The notes beneath the pieces are model-generated. The model saw only the letters and a list, made by a program, of their open reading frames with translations, was not told where the DNA came from and ran no database searches. A stretch of DNA of 64,000 nucleotides from Candidatus Melainabacteria bacterium. Lineage in GTDB: Bacteria > Cyanobacteriota > Vampirovibrionia > Obscuribacterales > Obscuribacteraceae. A program made the translations under genes and the position numbers. The DNA is taken from contig QKMZ01000005.1 in NCBI GenBank assembly GCA_003242885.1, positions 434,001 to 498,000 on the forward strand, in the 5' to 3' direction. Position 1 is the first letter of the stretch, and the number at the start of each line of letters is the position of its first letter. This document shows, in pieces, positions 44,360 to 54,237 of this stretch.

Positions 44360-44586
44360 ATAGATACCGGTTTTCGCCAAGATCTAGTAAGATTGCGATT
44401 TAATGCCGCTTTTTTAGCTGGCATTGGATAATATCGTTGTACTTTTTTGCACCCTTACTCACGTGCAGCTGTTTCGCAGACAATTAGCTATATACAGCTA
44501 GTTCTTAAAGTCTGAAAATTCGTGCTAACGTGATGTTAAGCAATAAAAATAACTAGTAATTTGAACAACAATTTGGAAGGAAGAAA

Positions 44587-45264
44587 ATGTCGATAATGCG
44601 TCCATCAAGGAATGATGTGTATGAACTCTGGAGCGAGACTCCGGCAGCACAATCGCCCATGTCCTATTACCCCCCCACAGTTATCGAAACTACCGCCAGG
44701 GGCGAGCGCGCTTTTGACATCTTTTCGAGACTGCTTCGTGAGCGCATCATCTTCTTAGGCATGCCGATTGATGACGCGGTTGCGAATTTAATCGTTGCTC
44801 AATTGCTTTTGTTGGAAGGCGAAGATCCGGAAAAAGATATACGTCTGTACGTAAACTCGCCAGGCGGCTCGGTTACAGCTGGTCTTGCCATCTATGACAC
44901 TATTCAACATATACGTTCCGACGTTTCAACAATTTGTTTAGGACAAGCGGCCTCAATGGGAGCTTTTCTACTAGCTGCTGGGTCTAAAGGAAAGAGATTG
45001 GCACTGCCACATGCTCGTATCCTAATCCACCAACCGTTGGGCGGAGCACAAGGACAAGCTACCGACATCGAGATTCAGGCGCGCGAAATCCTTCGCATCA
45101 AGCGTCAGCTCAATGAGCTTCTTGCGCATCACACCGGTCAGACAGTTAAACAAATTGAAAAGGATACAGACCGAGATAATATAATGACAGCTGAGGAAGC
45201 CAAGGAGTATGGTCTAGTAGATGAAGTGATTGCCAGGGTAGAACCTGCACTTTCAGCCGTTTAG
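44587..45264 (+). CDS. clpP: ATP-dependent Clp protease proteolytic subunit
   Basis: A 225-residue serine protease. The catalytic Ser lies in [11 protein letters not shown], His in [11 protein letters not shown] and Asp in the usual C-terminal position; [20 protein letters not shown] is also standard. The first 30 residues may be a propeptide ([12 protein letters not shown] precedes the fold). GGAAGGAAG lies before the ATG. ClpX is encoded 90 nt downstream, so the subunits of ClpXP are made together. Confidence 0.97.
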   Translation: MSIMRPSRNDVYELWSETPAAQSPMSYYPPTVIETTARGERAFDIFSRLLRERIIFLGMPIDDAVANLIVAQLLLLEGEDPEKDIRLYVNSPGGSVTAGLAIYDTIQHIRSDVSTICLGQAASMGAFLLAAGSKGKRLALPHARILIHQPLGGAQGQATDIEIQAREILRIKRQLNELLAHHTGQTVKQIEKDTDRDNIMTAEEAKEYGLVDEVIARVEPALSAV

Positions 45265-45354
45265 GCAATACAACCAGAATTCTGGGCACCGCCTCGAAAT
45301 TATAGAAAAACCTATAAAACAGACCGCCGGAAACACCTAATAGAAGGACAACAG

Positions 45355-46653
45355 ATGCCAAAGCAGTCAGACAACCGTCTTAAGTGCTCATTCTGTGGAA
45401 AGAGTCAGGATCAGGTCAAAAAACTGATTGCTGGGCCGGGTGTGTATATATGCGACGAATGTGTCGACCTCTGCAACGAGATTCTCGATGAAGAGCTCTT
45501 CGATGGCGCGCCGCAACCTGCTGCGTCCGAGGCGGTGCTTCCAAACCTGGTAGATATACCGAAACCGCAAGAGATTAAGAGCTTCCTGGATCAGCATATT
45601 GTCGGTCAGACTTCAGCCAAGAAGATCCTGTCGGTAGCTGTATACAACCACTACAAGCGGATTAGCCACAATTCGGAGATGTCCGAGCAAGTGGAAATCC
45701 AAAAGTCCAACATCTTGCTCATTGGTCCGACCGGATGCGGCAAGACCCTATTGGCACAGACTTTAGCTAAATTGCTGGATGTTCCGTTTGCAGTTGCTGA
45801 TGCAACCACTCTTACGGAAGCCGGCTATGTCGGTGAAGACGTGGAAAATATCTTGCTGCGTCTCTATCAAGCGGCCGACTATGACATTAAGAAGGCAGAG
45901 CGCGGAATCATCTATATCGATGAAATCGACAAGATTTCCCGCAAGTCGGAAAACACCTCGATCACGCGTGACGTGTCAGGTGAAGGTGTTCAGCAAGCGC
46001 TCTTGAAGATGATTGAAGGAACGGTAGCCAACGTGCCTCCACAAGGTGGACGTAAGCACCCTCACCAAGAGTTCATCCAAATCAATACAGCCAATATCCT
46101 CTTTATTTGCGGTGGCGCATTCGTTGGTCTCGACAAGATTGTCGAAGCTCGAGTGTCCTCCAACCGCAACATTGGTTTCGGCTCCGATCGCCCACTTACA
46201 GCTTGGGAGCGCGAGCTCAAAGCCAGCAAGATCCTGAAAGACACAGCGCCGGACGATTTGCTCAAATTCGGCTTGATTCCCGAATTTGTCGGACGTATGC
46301 CGGTTATCGCCGTGCTCGAATCGCTTGATGAAGAAGCACTCGTCAAAATTCTTGTCGAGCCGAAGAATGCCATTCTCAAGCAGTATCAGCAATTGCTGCA
46401 TCTGGATGGTGTTGACCTCAAATTTGACCAGGAAGCCATTACCGCTGTCGCTGAAGAAGCAATCAAGCGGAAGACAGGTGCCAGAGCCCTTCGCGCGATT
46501 GTCGAGGAAATCATGCTCGACATCATGTATGAAGTGCCATCGAGAAGCGATATCAAGGCGGTTCACATTACAAAAGAACTCGTCGAAAAACGCTCCACGG
46601 CAGAGCTTCTCCAGTTGCCAAATAAGACAAAGCCTAAAGGAGAGATTGCCTGA
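45355..46653 (+). CDS. clpX: ClpX ATPase subunit
   Basis: A 432-residue AAA+ unfoldase. Zinc-binding domain near the N-terminus (CSFCGK and CDECVDLC), Walker [14 protein letters not shown], Walker [11 protein letters not shown], sensor and pore-loop motifs are present. It unfolds tagged proteins and feeds them to ClpP. GAAGGA lies before the ATG. The lon gene follows after 60 nt. Confidence 0.98.
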   Translation: MPKQSDNRLKCSFCGKSQDQVKKLIAGPGVYICDECVDLCNEILDEELFDGAPQPAASEAVLPNLVDIPKPQEIKSFLDQHIVGQTSAKKILSVAVYNHYKRISHNSEMSEQVEIQKSNILLIGPTGCGKTLLAQTLAKLLDVPFAVADATTLTEAGYVGEDVENILLRLYQAADYDIKKAERGIIYIDEIDKISRKSENTSITRDVSGEGVQQALLKMIEGTVANVPPQGGRKHPHQEFIQINTANILFICGGAFVGLDKIVEARVSSNRNIGFGSDRPLTAWERELKASKILKDTAPDDLLKFGLIPEFVGRMPVIAVLESLDEEALVKILVEPKNAILKQYQQLLHLDGVDLKFDQEAITAVAEEAIKRKTGARALRAIVEEIMLDIMYEVPSRSDIKAVHITKELVEKRSTAELLQLPNKTKPKGEIA

Positions 46654-46713
46654 GGAAGAAATTTCTCTCGGCACGCCGTACAATCTATAGTCCGTTAAGG
46701 CGCTTGAGGCAGT

Positions 46714-49122
46714 ATGGCCGTTTTGAGCACAACTTCTTATTCGCTGATTCCATTGAGGGATGTTGTTGTTTTTCCTCAAATGGTTCAGGCACTCTTTGTT
46801 AGCCGTCCGAAATCAATTGCCGCCCTCGAGCAAGCTTTGCTGCGCGACGATCGCCTGGTAGTTTTGGTCGCTCAAAAAGACCCTGAGTGCGAGAATCCCA
46901 AAGAAGATGACATCTACCAACTCGGCACGCTGGCTGAAGTTATGCAGATGTTGAAACTGCCCGATGGGACGGTGAAAGCGCTTGTCGAAGGCTCCTGCCG
47001 CGTCACGCTCGACAAGGTTATTGATGATCCTGAGCACTTCTCTGCTGTCGTCACAACGCAAGACGAAGTGATCCAAGAAGACGAATCGACAAAGACTCTG
47101 GTCAGAGTCGCTGTTGAGAAGTTTGAGCAATACGTTAAAACCACCAAGAAAATCAATCCGGAAAGCTTGCTTGCTGTCTCCGGCATCGGACAACCGGGAC
47201 GCCTGGCGGACATCATCGCCACTTACCTGGGGCTTGATCTTGCCGAGCGTCAAAAGTGTCTCGAAATTATCGATGCTACGGAGCGCCTAGAGTTTGTCAG
47301 CCAGCTGCTTTCAAGAGAATTGGAATTTGCTGAATTAGAACAGCAAATTCACGATCGGGTTCGTTTTAACCTTGAAAAGACCCAGCGCGAGTACTATTTG
47401 CGCGAAAAAATCAGGATTATTCAAGATGAGCTGAACGCTGAAGGCGAGCAGCAAGGTGAGATTGCTGAGTATAAGCAGAAGATCGCCAAGGCTAAGATCA
47501 CCGGTGTTGCATTGGAAAAGGCGCAGAAAGAGCTTTCGCGCCTTGAAAAAATGATGCCTCAGAGCGCTGAGGCTGCGGTTATTCGCACATATCTCGACAC
47601 TATCGTTTCTTTGCCATGGTCGAAGCGTTCGCGAGAAGTCATCGACCTGGAGAGGGCCGACGAGATTCTTGAAGAAGACCACTATGGGCTCGACAAGGTC
47701 AAAGAGCGCATTATCGAATACCTGGCTGTGCGCAAACTTTCACGCCAGGCTCAAGGTACGATTCTCTGTCTGGTTGGACCGCCGGGTGTCGGTAAAACCA
47801 GTCTGGTCAAGTCAATTGCTCGCAGCATGAACCGTAAGTTTGCGCGCATCAGTTTGGGTGGCGTCAATGACGAAGCCGAAATCCGCGGTCACAGACGCAC
47901 TTACATCGGCGCCATGCCCGGTCGTATTATTCAAGCAATCAAACAATCGGGGACGAAAAACCCTGTTATCTTGCTTGATGAAGTCGAGAAGATGACACGC
48001 AGCTATATGGGCGATCCGACGGCTGCCATGCTGGAAGTTCTCGATCCCGACCAGAATATTGACTTTACCGATCACTATTTGGACGCGCCATTTTCACTGG
48101 CCGAGGTGATGTTCGTCGCTACTGCTAATACGTTGGATTATGTTCCAAGACCGCTCCACGACCGTCTCGAGGTTATTCATATCTCCGGTTATACCGAAGA
48201 AGAGAAGGTCGCCATTGCCGAGCAGCATGTCATTCCAAAGACGCTCGAGAAGCATGGTCTGACCAATAAGCAGTTGAAATTCCAAGATGCTTCGATAAGG
48301 AAAATTATTCAGGAATATACTCGCGAAGCTGGTGTGCGTGCGCTTGAGCGCTGTATCGCTACAGTGGCGAGAAAAGTTGCTACGCACATAGTTAAGAAGA
48401 AAGATGCGACCGTGAAAGTAACACCGAATCTGGTGCCTACTTATCTAGGACCGCCCAAAGTAGTGCGTGAAGGTGAGGTTCGCGGACCGCAAATCGGTAT
48501 TGTGACTGGGCTTGCCTGGACAGAGATTGGCGGCGAGACCCTTTCGGTCGAAGTAAATATCATGCCCGGCAAAGGCAAACTGCAATTGACCGGACAATTG
48601 GGCGACGTAATGAAAGAGTCTGCTCATGCGGCTTTCAGCTATGTGCGCAGCCATGCTTCCAAGCTCAATCTCAATGCCAATTTTCACGACGAAATCGATA
48701 TCCACGTGCACATACCTGAAGGCGCCATTCCCAAAGACGGTCCTTCAGCCGGTATTGCACTGGCAACGGCAATGCTCTCAGCCGTTTCAAAACGTGCTGT
48801 AAGGTCTTCCCTGGCAATGACAGGTGAAATCACTCTTAGAGGCCGAGTACTGCCTATAGGTGGGCTGAAAGAGAAGGTTCTGGCGGCTCTGCGGCAGGGG
48901 ATCAAAACCGTTCTTTATCCCAAAGGCAACGAAAAGGACCTCACTGAAATTCCGGACTATGTTCAAAAGCGCATAGAGCTCGTCCCTGTCGCACATTTGG
49001 ACGAAGTCTTCAAGATTGCTTTCACCGATAATTCAAAAAATCCACCGCAAGGAAAAGCGCGCGGCGTCCAACGCGTGGTTTCTAAGAGGGGCGCTAAAAG
49101 AAGCGCCTCCAGAAGTAAATAG
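46714..49122 (+). CDS. lon: Lon ATP-dependent protease
   Basis: An 802-residue Lon: N-terminal substrate domain ([13 protein letters not shown]), Walker [14 protein letters not shown], Walker [11 protein letters not shown] and the Ser-Lys protease domain ([12 protein letters not shown], catalytic Lys in [12 protein letters not shown]). It degrades damaged and regulatory proteins. It ends with a Lys/Arg-rich tail. A terminator follows (49256-49276), so the gene is probably the end of the tig-clp unit. Confidence 0.98.
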   Translation: MAVLSTTSYSLIPLRDVVVFPQMVQALFVSRPKSIAALEQALLRDDRLVVLVAQKDPECENPKEDDIYQLGTLAEVMQMLKLPDGTVKALVEGSCRVTLDKVIDDPEHFSAVVTTQDEVIQEDESTKTLVRVAVEKFEQYVKTTKKINPESLLAVSGIGQPGRLADIIATYLGLDLAERQKCLEIIDATERLEFVSQLLSRELEFAELEQQIHDRVRFNLEKTQREYYLREKIRIIQDELNAEGEQQGEIAEYKQKIAKAKITGVALEKAQKELSRLEKMMPQSAEAAVIRTYLDTIVSLPWSKRSREVIDLERADEILEEDHYGLDKVKERIIEYLAVRKLSRQAQGTILCLVGPPGVGKTSLVKSIARSMNRKFARISLGGVNDEAEIRGHRRTYIGAMPGRIIQAIKQSGTKNPVILLDEVEKMTRSYMGDPTAAMLEVLDPDQNIDFTDHYLDAPFSLAEVMFVATANTLDYVPRPLHDRLEVIHISGYTEEEKVAIAEQHVIPKTLEKHGLTNKQLKFQDASIRKIIQEYTREAGVRALERCIATVARKVATHIVKKKDATVKVTPNLVPTYLGPPKVVREGEVRGPQIGIVTGLAWTEIGGETLSVEVNIMPGKGKLQLTGQLGDVMKESAHAAFSYVRSHASKLNLNANFHDEIDIHVHIPEGAIPKDGPSAGIALATAMLSAVSKRAVRSSLAMTGEITLRGRVLPIGGLKEKVLAALRQGIKTVLYPKGNEKDLTEIPDYVQKRIELVPVAHLDEVFKIAFTDNSKNPPQGKARGVQRVVSKRGAKRSASRSK

Positions 49123-49388
49123 GAAAAAATGCATTAGGCCGAATTGCCTACAGGGGTACCCCTTTGAAGCAAATTGCCTTATCGCGTTAGAAAAAAATGG
49201 CGAGACCCCGCAGACGGGGTTGCGATGCTTGTCAATTACCGCGAGAATACTAAATATGGCGGGTTGCGCCATTTTTAGTTGATATGATCAGCGTGCTATT
49301 TGGGTACCTCAAGCCCCGTGTCTGCGTTCCTTTGGAGCCATGCGGGTCGGGAGGATGTTCATCCTGCACGCGCATATAGGAGCTCTCC
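49123..49388. other. Lon 3' region with alternative stems and aminotransferase leader
   Basis: It holds the palindrome AGGGGTACCCCT (49152-49163), a hairpin ACCCCG/CGGGGT (49205-49220) and the terminator at 49256. The sequence ATGGCG occurs at 49197 and 49256; both can pair with the CGCCAT at 49267, so two folds compete. Downstream bases up to 49388 form the leader of the aminotransferase gene. Confidence 0.5.
49256..49276 (+). terminator. Intrinsic terminator after lon
   Basis: Stem ATGGCG/CGCCAT with loop GGTTG, followed by TTTT. An earlier ATGGCG (49197-49202) could pair with the same CGCCAT and preclude it. Confidence 0.75.
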
Positions 49389-50690
49389 ATGGTAATGACC
49401 GATACGACCAACAAAAATCTTTCCTACCTCGCTATGGATGACGAATTCGTCAATCCAGTATTAGCGCGTTCTGCACGCATTGTCGCTCAAAAAGCAAAGG
49501 GCTCTTACATCTATGACCGCAACGGAGATGCCTACCTGGATCTCACTACCGGTATCGCTGTAAACAACGTAGGGCACTGCCATCCTAAAGTAGTCGAAGC
49601 TGTTAAAAAACAGTGCGAAGAGCTCATTCACACCTCTGTTGTCGTGCACCATGAGCGCTACATCGAACTCGCCAAGAAAGTTGTCGAGATCACTCCTAAG
49701 ACTCTTAACTCTGCATTTTTTGCAAACTCGGGTGCTGAAGCCGTTGAAGGTGCAGTCAAACTGGCTCGCTACGTGACCGGACGTCCTGCCATCATCAATT
49801 TCCGCGGTTCGTTCCACGGACGTACCTTCATGACGATGGCGCTCACCACCTCGAAGCTCTACTACCGTGAGAACTATGAGCCGCTTCCGGGCGCCATTCA
49901 CACCGCTCTTTTCCCTTATGAATATCGCTCGCACTATAAAGGCGATACCAAGAAAGTGATTCAAGAGTCTCTCGAATACATCGACATGCTCTTCCATCAA
50001 TTCATCAACCCTGCGCAAGTGGCAGCGTTTATCATCGAGCCGATTCTCGGAGAAGGCGGCTACGTGCCGGCTCCGGAAGGTTTCATCAAAGAATTGCGCA
50101 AGTTGGCTGATGAGCATGGCATCATGCTTATCATCGATGAAGTGCAAACAGGTTTTGCTCGCACCGGCAAAATGTTTTGCATCGAGTACGAAGGCGTCGA
50201 GCCGGACATTCTCGTTATGGCAAAGGGAATCGCTGGCGGCATGCCACTTTCCGGTTTCGTCTCCAGAAGAGACATCACCAATAAGTGGCCCGCAGGCCGC
50301 CACGGAACAACCTTCGGTGGCAACCCGGTCTCATGCGCGGCAGCACTGGCAACCATCGAAGTTATCCAGGAAGAAAAACTTGTTGATCGCTCTGCCAAAT
50401 TGGGCACCGACATCATGAAGCGTATGAAGAAGTTCCAAGAGAGCAATAAGCACCTCGGCGATGTCCGCGGTAAAGGCTTGATGATCGGTCTGGAATTCAA
50501 TGACGAGAAGGGCAACCCCAGCAAGGAAATTGCCGATCAAGTCGCTGCAAAATGTCTCGAGCAAAAAATGATTGTGTTGACCTGCGGACAGCAAGGTCAG
50601 GTTATTCGCTTGATTCCGCCGCTCAACATCTCCGATGCGGACGCGGAAAAAGCCTGCGACATCCTCGAAAAGGCGATGACGCTCAAGTAA
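49389..50690 (+). CDS. gabT: Class III aminotransferase (4-aminobutyrate or similar omega-amino acid)
   Basis: A 433-residue PLP enzyme of the GABA/ornithine aminotransferase type. Motifs: YLDLTTGIAVNNVGHCHP, FANSGAEAVEGAVKLAR, FRGSFHGRT, LIIDEVQTGFARTGK and the PLP Lys in MAKGIAGGMP. It should move the end amino group of an omega-amino acid to 2-oxoglutarate, leaving a semialdehyde. GABA and 5-aminovalerate are the likely substrates, though the symbol is tentative. AGGAG precedes the ATG. The aldehyde dehydrogenase next to it would take the product. Confidence 0.88.
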   Translation: MVMTDTTNKNLSYLAMDDEFVNPVLARSARIVAQKAKGSYIYDRNGDAYLDLTTGIAVNNVGHCHPKVVEAVKKQCEELIHTSVVVHHERYIELAKKVVEITPKTLNSAFFANSGAEAVEGAVKLARYVTGRPAIINFRGSFHGRTFMTMALTTSKLYYRENYEPLPGAIHTALFPYEYRSHYKGDTKKVIQESLEYIDMLFHQFINPAQVAAFIIEPILGEGGYVPAPEGFIKELRKLADEHGIMLIIDEVQTGFARTGKMFCIEYEGVEPDILVMAKGIAGGMPLSGFVSRRDITNKWPAGRHGTTFGGNPVSCAAALATIEVIQEEKLVDRSAKLGTDIMKRMKKFQESNKHLGDVRGKGLMIGLEFNDEKGNPSKEIADQVAAKCLEQKMIVLTCGQQGQVIRLIPPLNISDADAEKACDILEKAMTLK

Positions 50691-50739
50691 ACAAAGTATC
50701 TGGTATGCACGTTAATCGACAACACTCCAGGAGAAAGTC

Positions 50740-52290
50740 ATGACCTCATCTACAAAGAGCCCAGAGAGCGCGCCTTCGAAGGCTGGCTCTCCGCGCACCT
50801 ATCACAACTATATCGATGGTAAGTGGGTAAAGGCAGAAACAGGCGAAACCTTCGCTAGCTACAACCCGGCTAACTTGACTGAAGTAATCGGTCACTTCGC
50901 ATCATCGACTCCTAACGACGTGAAAGCTGCTGTTGATGCTGCTCAAAAAGCACTCTACGGCTGGCGTCATACTCCAGCTCCTGCACGTGCCGACATCATT
51001 TTGAAAGCCGCATATTTGCTGGAAAGCCGCAAAGAAGAAATCGCAACCACAATGGTTCGCGAAATGGGCAAAGTTCTCAAAGAGGCTCGTGGCGACGTTC
51101 AAGAAGCGATCGACATGGCTAAGTACATGGCAGGCGAAGGCCGCCGCTTGATGGGTCAAACGGTTCCATCCGAAATGCCCAACAAGTTCGCAATGGCAAT
51201 CAGACAGCCAATCGGCGTTGTTGGTTTGATCACCCCCTGGAATTTCCCGGTCGCAATTCCTTCGTGGAAGATGTTCCCCGCACTGGTTGCCGGTAACACA
51301 GTTGTTTTCAAACCCGCAACCGATACGCCTCTTTGCGCATTGATGTTGGTAGAAGTTCTCATCGAAGCAGGTCTTCCGCCGGGCGTTCTCAACTTTGTCA
51401 CCGGTATGGGCGCCAAAGTTGGTATGGCTCTCGTCGACGATCCGCGTGTCAAAGCAATCTCGCTGACCGGCTCGACTGAAGTTGGTCGTCGCGTTGCAGG
51501 ACGTTGCGGCGAATTGATGAAGAAAGTCAGCTGTGAATTGGGCGGCAAAAACGCAATTTGCGTTATGCCTGATGCCGATATCGAGTTGGCCGTAGAGGGC
51601 GCTGTCTGGGGAGCTTTCGGCACTGCCGGGCAACGTTGTACAGCAGCCAGCCGCTTGATCGTTCACAGTGATGTCTACAAGAAATTCACTGATGCCTTTG
51701 TTGCTCGCACTAAAGAACTGAAGCTCGGCTTCGGTCTCGATCAAGATGTAACCGTTGGACCGGTTGTGAACAAGAGCCAACTGGAAAGCATCAATGAGTA
51801 TGTTCAAATCGGCAAGAAAGAAGGCGCCAAGCTGCTTTGCGGCGGCAACATCGTAACTGAAGGTGACCTCAAGAATGGTTGCTTCCACGAGCCCACCGTA
51901 TTTGGTGATGTAAAACCAACCATGCGCATTGCTCAAGAAGAAATCTTCGGACCAGTTACTGCAATCATCAAAGTTGAAAGCTTCGAAGAAGCAATCGAAG
52001 TAGCCAACGGCACTGAATTTGGTCTCTCGCTCTCGATGTACACACGTGATGTTCACCAAGCCTTCAAAGCAATTGAAGAATTGGAGTCCGGCATTGTCTA
52101 TATCAACGCTCCTACCATCGGCGCTGAAATTCAGTTGCCTTTCGGTGGCGTCAAGCAAACCGGTAACGGTCACCGCGAAGCAGGTACCACTGCTATCGAA
52201 CAATTCACCGAGTGGAAAGCTGTCTACATCGACTACTCCGGTCAATTGCAAAAAGCACAAATCGACAATCATCCGACCAAGAAAAAGTAG
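50740..52290 (+). CDS. Aldehyde dehydrogenase (semialdehyde type)
   Basis: A 516-residue NAD(P)-dependent aldehyde dehydrogenase. The conserved parts are ITPWNFPVAIPSWK, the Glu in ELGGKNA and the catalytic Cys in GTAGQRCTAASRL; the C-terminus is QLPFGGVKQTGNGHREAG. Next to an omega-amino acid aminotransferase it is probably a succinate- or glutarate-semialdehyde dehydrogenase. The end (WKAVYIDYSGQLQKAQID) is unusual and may mark a subfamily. AGGAG lies before the ATG, 49 nt after the aminotransferase. Confidence 0.9.
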   Translation: MTSSTKSPESAPSKAGSPRTYHNYIDGKWVKAETGETFASYNPANLTEVIGHFASSTPNDVKAAVDAAQKALYGWRHTPAPARADIILKAAYLLESRKEEIATTMVREMGKVLKEARGDVQEAIDMAKYMAGEGRRLMGQTVPSEMPNKFAMAIRQPIGVVGLITPWNFPVAIPSWKMFPALVAGNTVVFKPATDTPLCALMLVEVLIEAGLPPGVLNFVTGMGAKVGMALVDDPRVKAISLTGSTEVGRRVAGRCGELMKKVSCELGGKNAICVMPDADIELAVEGAVWGAFGTAGQRCTAASRLIVHSDVYKKFTDAFVARTKELKLGFGLDQDVTVGPVVNKSQLESINEYVQIGKKEGAKLLCGGNIVTEGDLKNGCFHEPTVFGDVKPTMRIAQEEIFGPVTAIIKVESFEEAIEVANGTEFGLSLSMYTRDVHQAFKAIEELESGIVYINAPTIGAEIQLPFGGVKQTGNGHREAGTTAIEQFTEWKAVYIDYSGQLQKAQIDNHPTKKK

Positions 52291-52299
52291 ATAGAAGTG

Positions 52300-52333
52300 A
52301 AACTCTCGCCCGGGATTTCTCGGGCGAGAGTTT
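52300..52333 (+). terminator. Strong hairpin after the aldehyde dehydrogenase
   Basis: A perfect 13-bp stem (AAACTCTCGCCCG, 52300-52312, with its reverse complement 52321-52333) closes an 8-nt loop. Only TTT follows, so it may act as a terminator or as a 3' end stabiliser. Confidence 0.7.
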
Positions 52334-52349
52334 GCAAAACCTGGGAGCA

Positions 52350-52364
52350 CGGGCGGCTCGCCCG
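52350..52364. repeat. GGCGGCTCGCC repeat
   Basis: CGGGCG-GCT-CGCCCG forms a 6-bp stem with a 3-nt loop. Its core GGCGGCTCGCC is also found at 33732-33742. A GGGAGCA immediately before it (52343-52349) matches the GGGAGC stretch of that element, so the two probably belong to one family. Confidence 0.6.
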
Positions 52365-52467
52365 CTTCTCGGAGAAGAGAATCGGCACAGAGTCTAAAAC
52401 AGAATCTGCCAAACAAATCAGTTCTAACTTACAAAGCAAAACTAAATAGAAACGCGGAGAATAGGAT

Positions 52468-53667
52468 ATGGATTTCGACTTTACACCAGAGCAAATCGCT
52501 TATCGCAAGCACATGCGCGAATTCATGGAGCGCGAAGTTGCACCGGTTGCTCAGATGAACGATCGCGAATGCAAATTCGACATGAACGTCGCCAAGAAAA
52601 TCTTCAAAGAAGGATTTCTCGGTTGCCCAGTGCCGGAAAAGTACGGCGGTCTTGGAATGGACTACATCGCTTACGGCTTGATGACTGAAGAAGTAAACCG
52701 CATTTGCTCATCGACCAGAACTCTCTTCTCCGTGCAAACTTCATTGGTTGCTTTGACCATTTTGAAATGGGGCAACGAAGAGCAGAAGAAAGAATTACTG
52801 CCCAAACTCTGCAACGGCGAATACATTGGTTGCTACGGTTTGACCGAACCTGAAGCAGGTTCTGATGCAGGCAACCAACAAACCCGAGCAGTCAAAGATG
52901 GCAACGATTACATTTTGACCGGACAAAAGGTTTGGATTTCTTGCGGAACGATCGCATCACATGCCCTCATTTTTGCAACTGTTGATCCAAAGCTCGGTCA
53001 CAAAGGCATCAGCTGCTTCATCGTAGACACCAAGTCGAAAGGCTTCTCGGCTGCAGCGATCAAAGGCAAGCTCGGTCTGCGTTCTTCCGACACTGCAACC
53101 CTCTACCTCGATCAAGTTCGCGTACCGAAAGAAAACATGCTCGGTGCAGAAGGTGACGGCTTCAAGGTAGCGATGTCTGCGCTCGATAACGGTCGCTTCT
53201 CGGTAGCCGCTGGTGCTGTCGGTCTTGTACAAGGCTGCATCGACGAGTCCACCAAGTACGCAATGCAAAGAAAGACTTTCGGCAAACCGATTGGCGAGCA
53301 CCAACAAGTTCAAGCCATGATTGCGGACATGGTTGCTGATTGCGAAGCGGGTCGCTTGCTCTATTTGAGAGCTGCCCACCTGAAGAACAAGAACGTTCGC
53401 AACACGCTCGAAACCTCTCTCGCCAAGCTCTTCTGCGGCGAAGCGGCTAATAAAGCAGCTCACAATGCAGTTCAGATCTTCGGTGGCTATGGCTTCTCTG
53501 ATGAGTACCCTGTTGAGCGTTTCTTCCGTGATGCCAAAGTGCTCAATATCTACGAAGGCACCCGCGAAATCCAGCGCTTGATCATTGCTCAAGACGCACT
53601 GGGCATTCGCAACGCCAACGGAGCACCCACCGGTCGTATGACCGAATTGGCCGGCGTCGGCGTGTAA
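52468..53667 (+). CDS. Acyl-CoA dehydrogenase
   Basis: A 399-residue flavoprotein. Family motifs: GLTEPEAGSDAG, GQKVWISCG, the C-terminal QIFGGYGFSDEYPVERFFRD and the catalytic Glu363 in IYEGTREIQ, the site of short/medium-chain and related dehydrogenases. It forms a double bond in an acyl-CoA and passes the electrons to ETF. It follows the aminotransferase and aldehyde dehydrogenase genes but after the hairpins at 52300-52364, so it may have its own transcript. A glutaryl-CoA or short-chain substrate is suggested by order only. Confidence 0.92.
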   Translation: MDFDFTPEQIAYRKHMREFMEREVAPVAQMNDRECKFDMNVAKKIFKEGFLGCPVPEKYGGLGMDYIAYGLMTEEVNRICSSTRTLFSVQTSLVALTILKWGNEEQKKELLPKLCNGEYIGCYGLTEPEAGSDAGNQQTRAVKDGNDYILTGQKVWISCGTIASHALIFATVDPKLGHKGISCFIVDTKSKGFSAAAIKGKLGLRSSDTATLYLDQVRVPKENMLGAEGDGFKVAMSALDNGRFSVAAGAVGLVQGCIDESTKYAMQRKTFGKPIGEHQQVQAMIADMVADCEAGRLLYLRAAHLKNKNVRNTLETSLAKLFCGEAANKAAHNAVQIFGGYGFSDEYPVERFFRDAKVLNIYEGTREIQRLIIAQDALGIRNANGAPTGRMTELAGVGV

Positions 53668-53713
53668 GAAAAGCTATTGGCGATGCGCTGCATCGTCGGT
53701 AAGCCAAAGAATT

Positions 53714-53744
53714 AGAGGGGTATGCAACAGCATGCTCCTCTTTT
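53714..53744 (+). terminator. Intrinsic terminator after the acyl-CoA dehydrogenase
   Basis: AGAGGGGTATGC (53714-53725) pairs fully with GCATGCTCCTCT (53730-53741) around AACA, with two G-U pairs, and a T run follows. It is a 12-bp stem. Confidence 0.9.
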
Positions 53745-53765
53745 GCTAAACCTGGATCTCAAGCG

Positions 53766-53794
53766 TTGTTTTGGCTCTTCTGACTATCTAAAAT
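53766..53794 (+). promoter_or_regulatory. Promoter for the structured region and small ORF
   Basis: TTGTTT (53766-53771), 17 bp, TAAAAT (53789-53794). Transcription would begin near 53801. The terminator 22 nt before it isolates this transcript from the acyl-CoA dehydrogenase gene. Confidence 0.65.
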
Positions 53795-53800
53795 ATAAGA

Positions 53801-53955
53801 AACTGTTAAGCCCCAAGAAGGGCAAGACATCGTGTAGAAGTTCACGGGCTCAGTTTACAAAGCCCCGGTCTTAACCGCTCCTTAAACGGAGGGGGATTAG
53901 GATGGAACCATAGCACTGTGTGGAAGTCATACAGTCGAGTCTTAAAAGTAATAGC
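53801..53955 (+). ncRNA. Candidate structured RNA or leader (family not recognised)
   Basis: Five hairpins follow each other in about 140 nt: GCCC/GGGC (near 53810), GGGCT/AGCCC with a 10-nt loop (near 53853), CCGCTCC/GGAGGGG with one mismatch (near 53877), ATGG/CCAT with a 2-nt loop (near 53912) and the 8-bp ACTGTGTG/CATACAGT with loop GAAGT (near 53920-53940). No long frame is open. Together with the promoter this suggests a functional RNA, either free or a leader for the 36-residue ORF. I compared it by eye with GEMM, 6S, RNase P and glutamine motifs; none fitted. Confidence 0.5.
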
Positions 53956-53976
53956 AAGCCAATAAAACGGTAGGTT

Positions 53977-54087
53977 ATGGGATATCTTGAAGGTTTAGTC
54001 GTTTGTGTAGTCGCAGCCGTTGCCGCCATGTGGGTCAACGACACTCTGCCTTTCGGGGGCGACTACATCCAAGACGAAACCCTGTAG
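53977..54087 (+). CDS. Tiny hydrophobic protein, 36 residues
   Basis: The frame from the ATG at 53977 gives a 36-residue peptide: a hydrophobic stretch (LEGLVVCVVAAVAAMWV) and an acidic tail ending QDETL. It looks like a one-helix membrane peptide. A TAGG lies directly before the ATG, but the ribosome site is weak. It would be carried on the same transcript as the structured region. No family recognised. Confidence 0.45.
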   Translation: MGYLEGLVVCVVAAVAAMWVNDTLPFGGDYIQDETL

Positions 54088-54173
54088 AGCTAACTGGCGC
54101 AAACATTGCCGGTATCTGATCTGCGCTTCAATGGCGGATCGGTCCAGATTTGAGTGGTCCAAGAGAAGAGGTC

Positions 54174-54237
54174 AGATCAGATCTAGTTTCTGATCAGATC
54201 AGACATTAGCTGCGATCAGAAACTAGATTTGATCTGC
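54174..54237. repeat. 23-bp inverted repeat rich in GATC
   Basis: 54174-54196 and 54215-54237 are inverted copies with one G-U pair over 23 positions, separated by 18 nt. The stretch 54117-54237 holds eight GATC sites, far more than expected by chance. No T run follows, so this is not a normal terminator. Confidence 0.75.

Noticed and set aside
43247-44380. 377-codon frame opposite tig
   Set aside because: Phe-rich shadow caused by Glu/Lys codons of trigger factor on the other strand.
50902-52416. 504-codon frame opposite the aldehyde dehydrogenase
   Set aside because: The plus-strand gene has all catalytic motifs; the reverse frame is Cys/His/Asn-rich and matches nothing.
53801-53955. Cyclic di-GMP (GEMM) riboswitch
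   Set aside because: ACAAAGCC and CGGTCTTAA recall it faintly, but the GGGACGCAAAGCC core and tetraloop receptor are missing.
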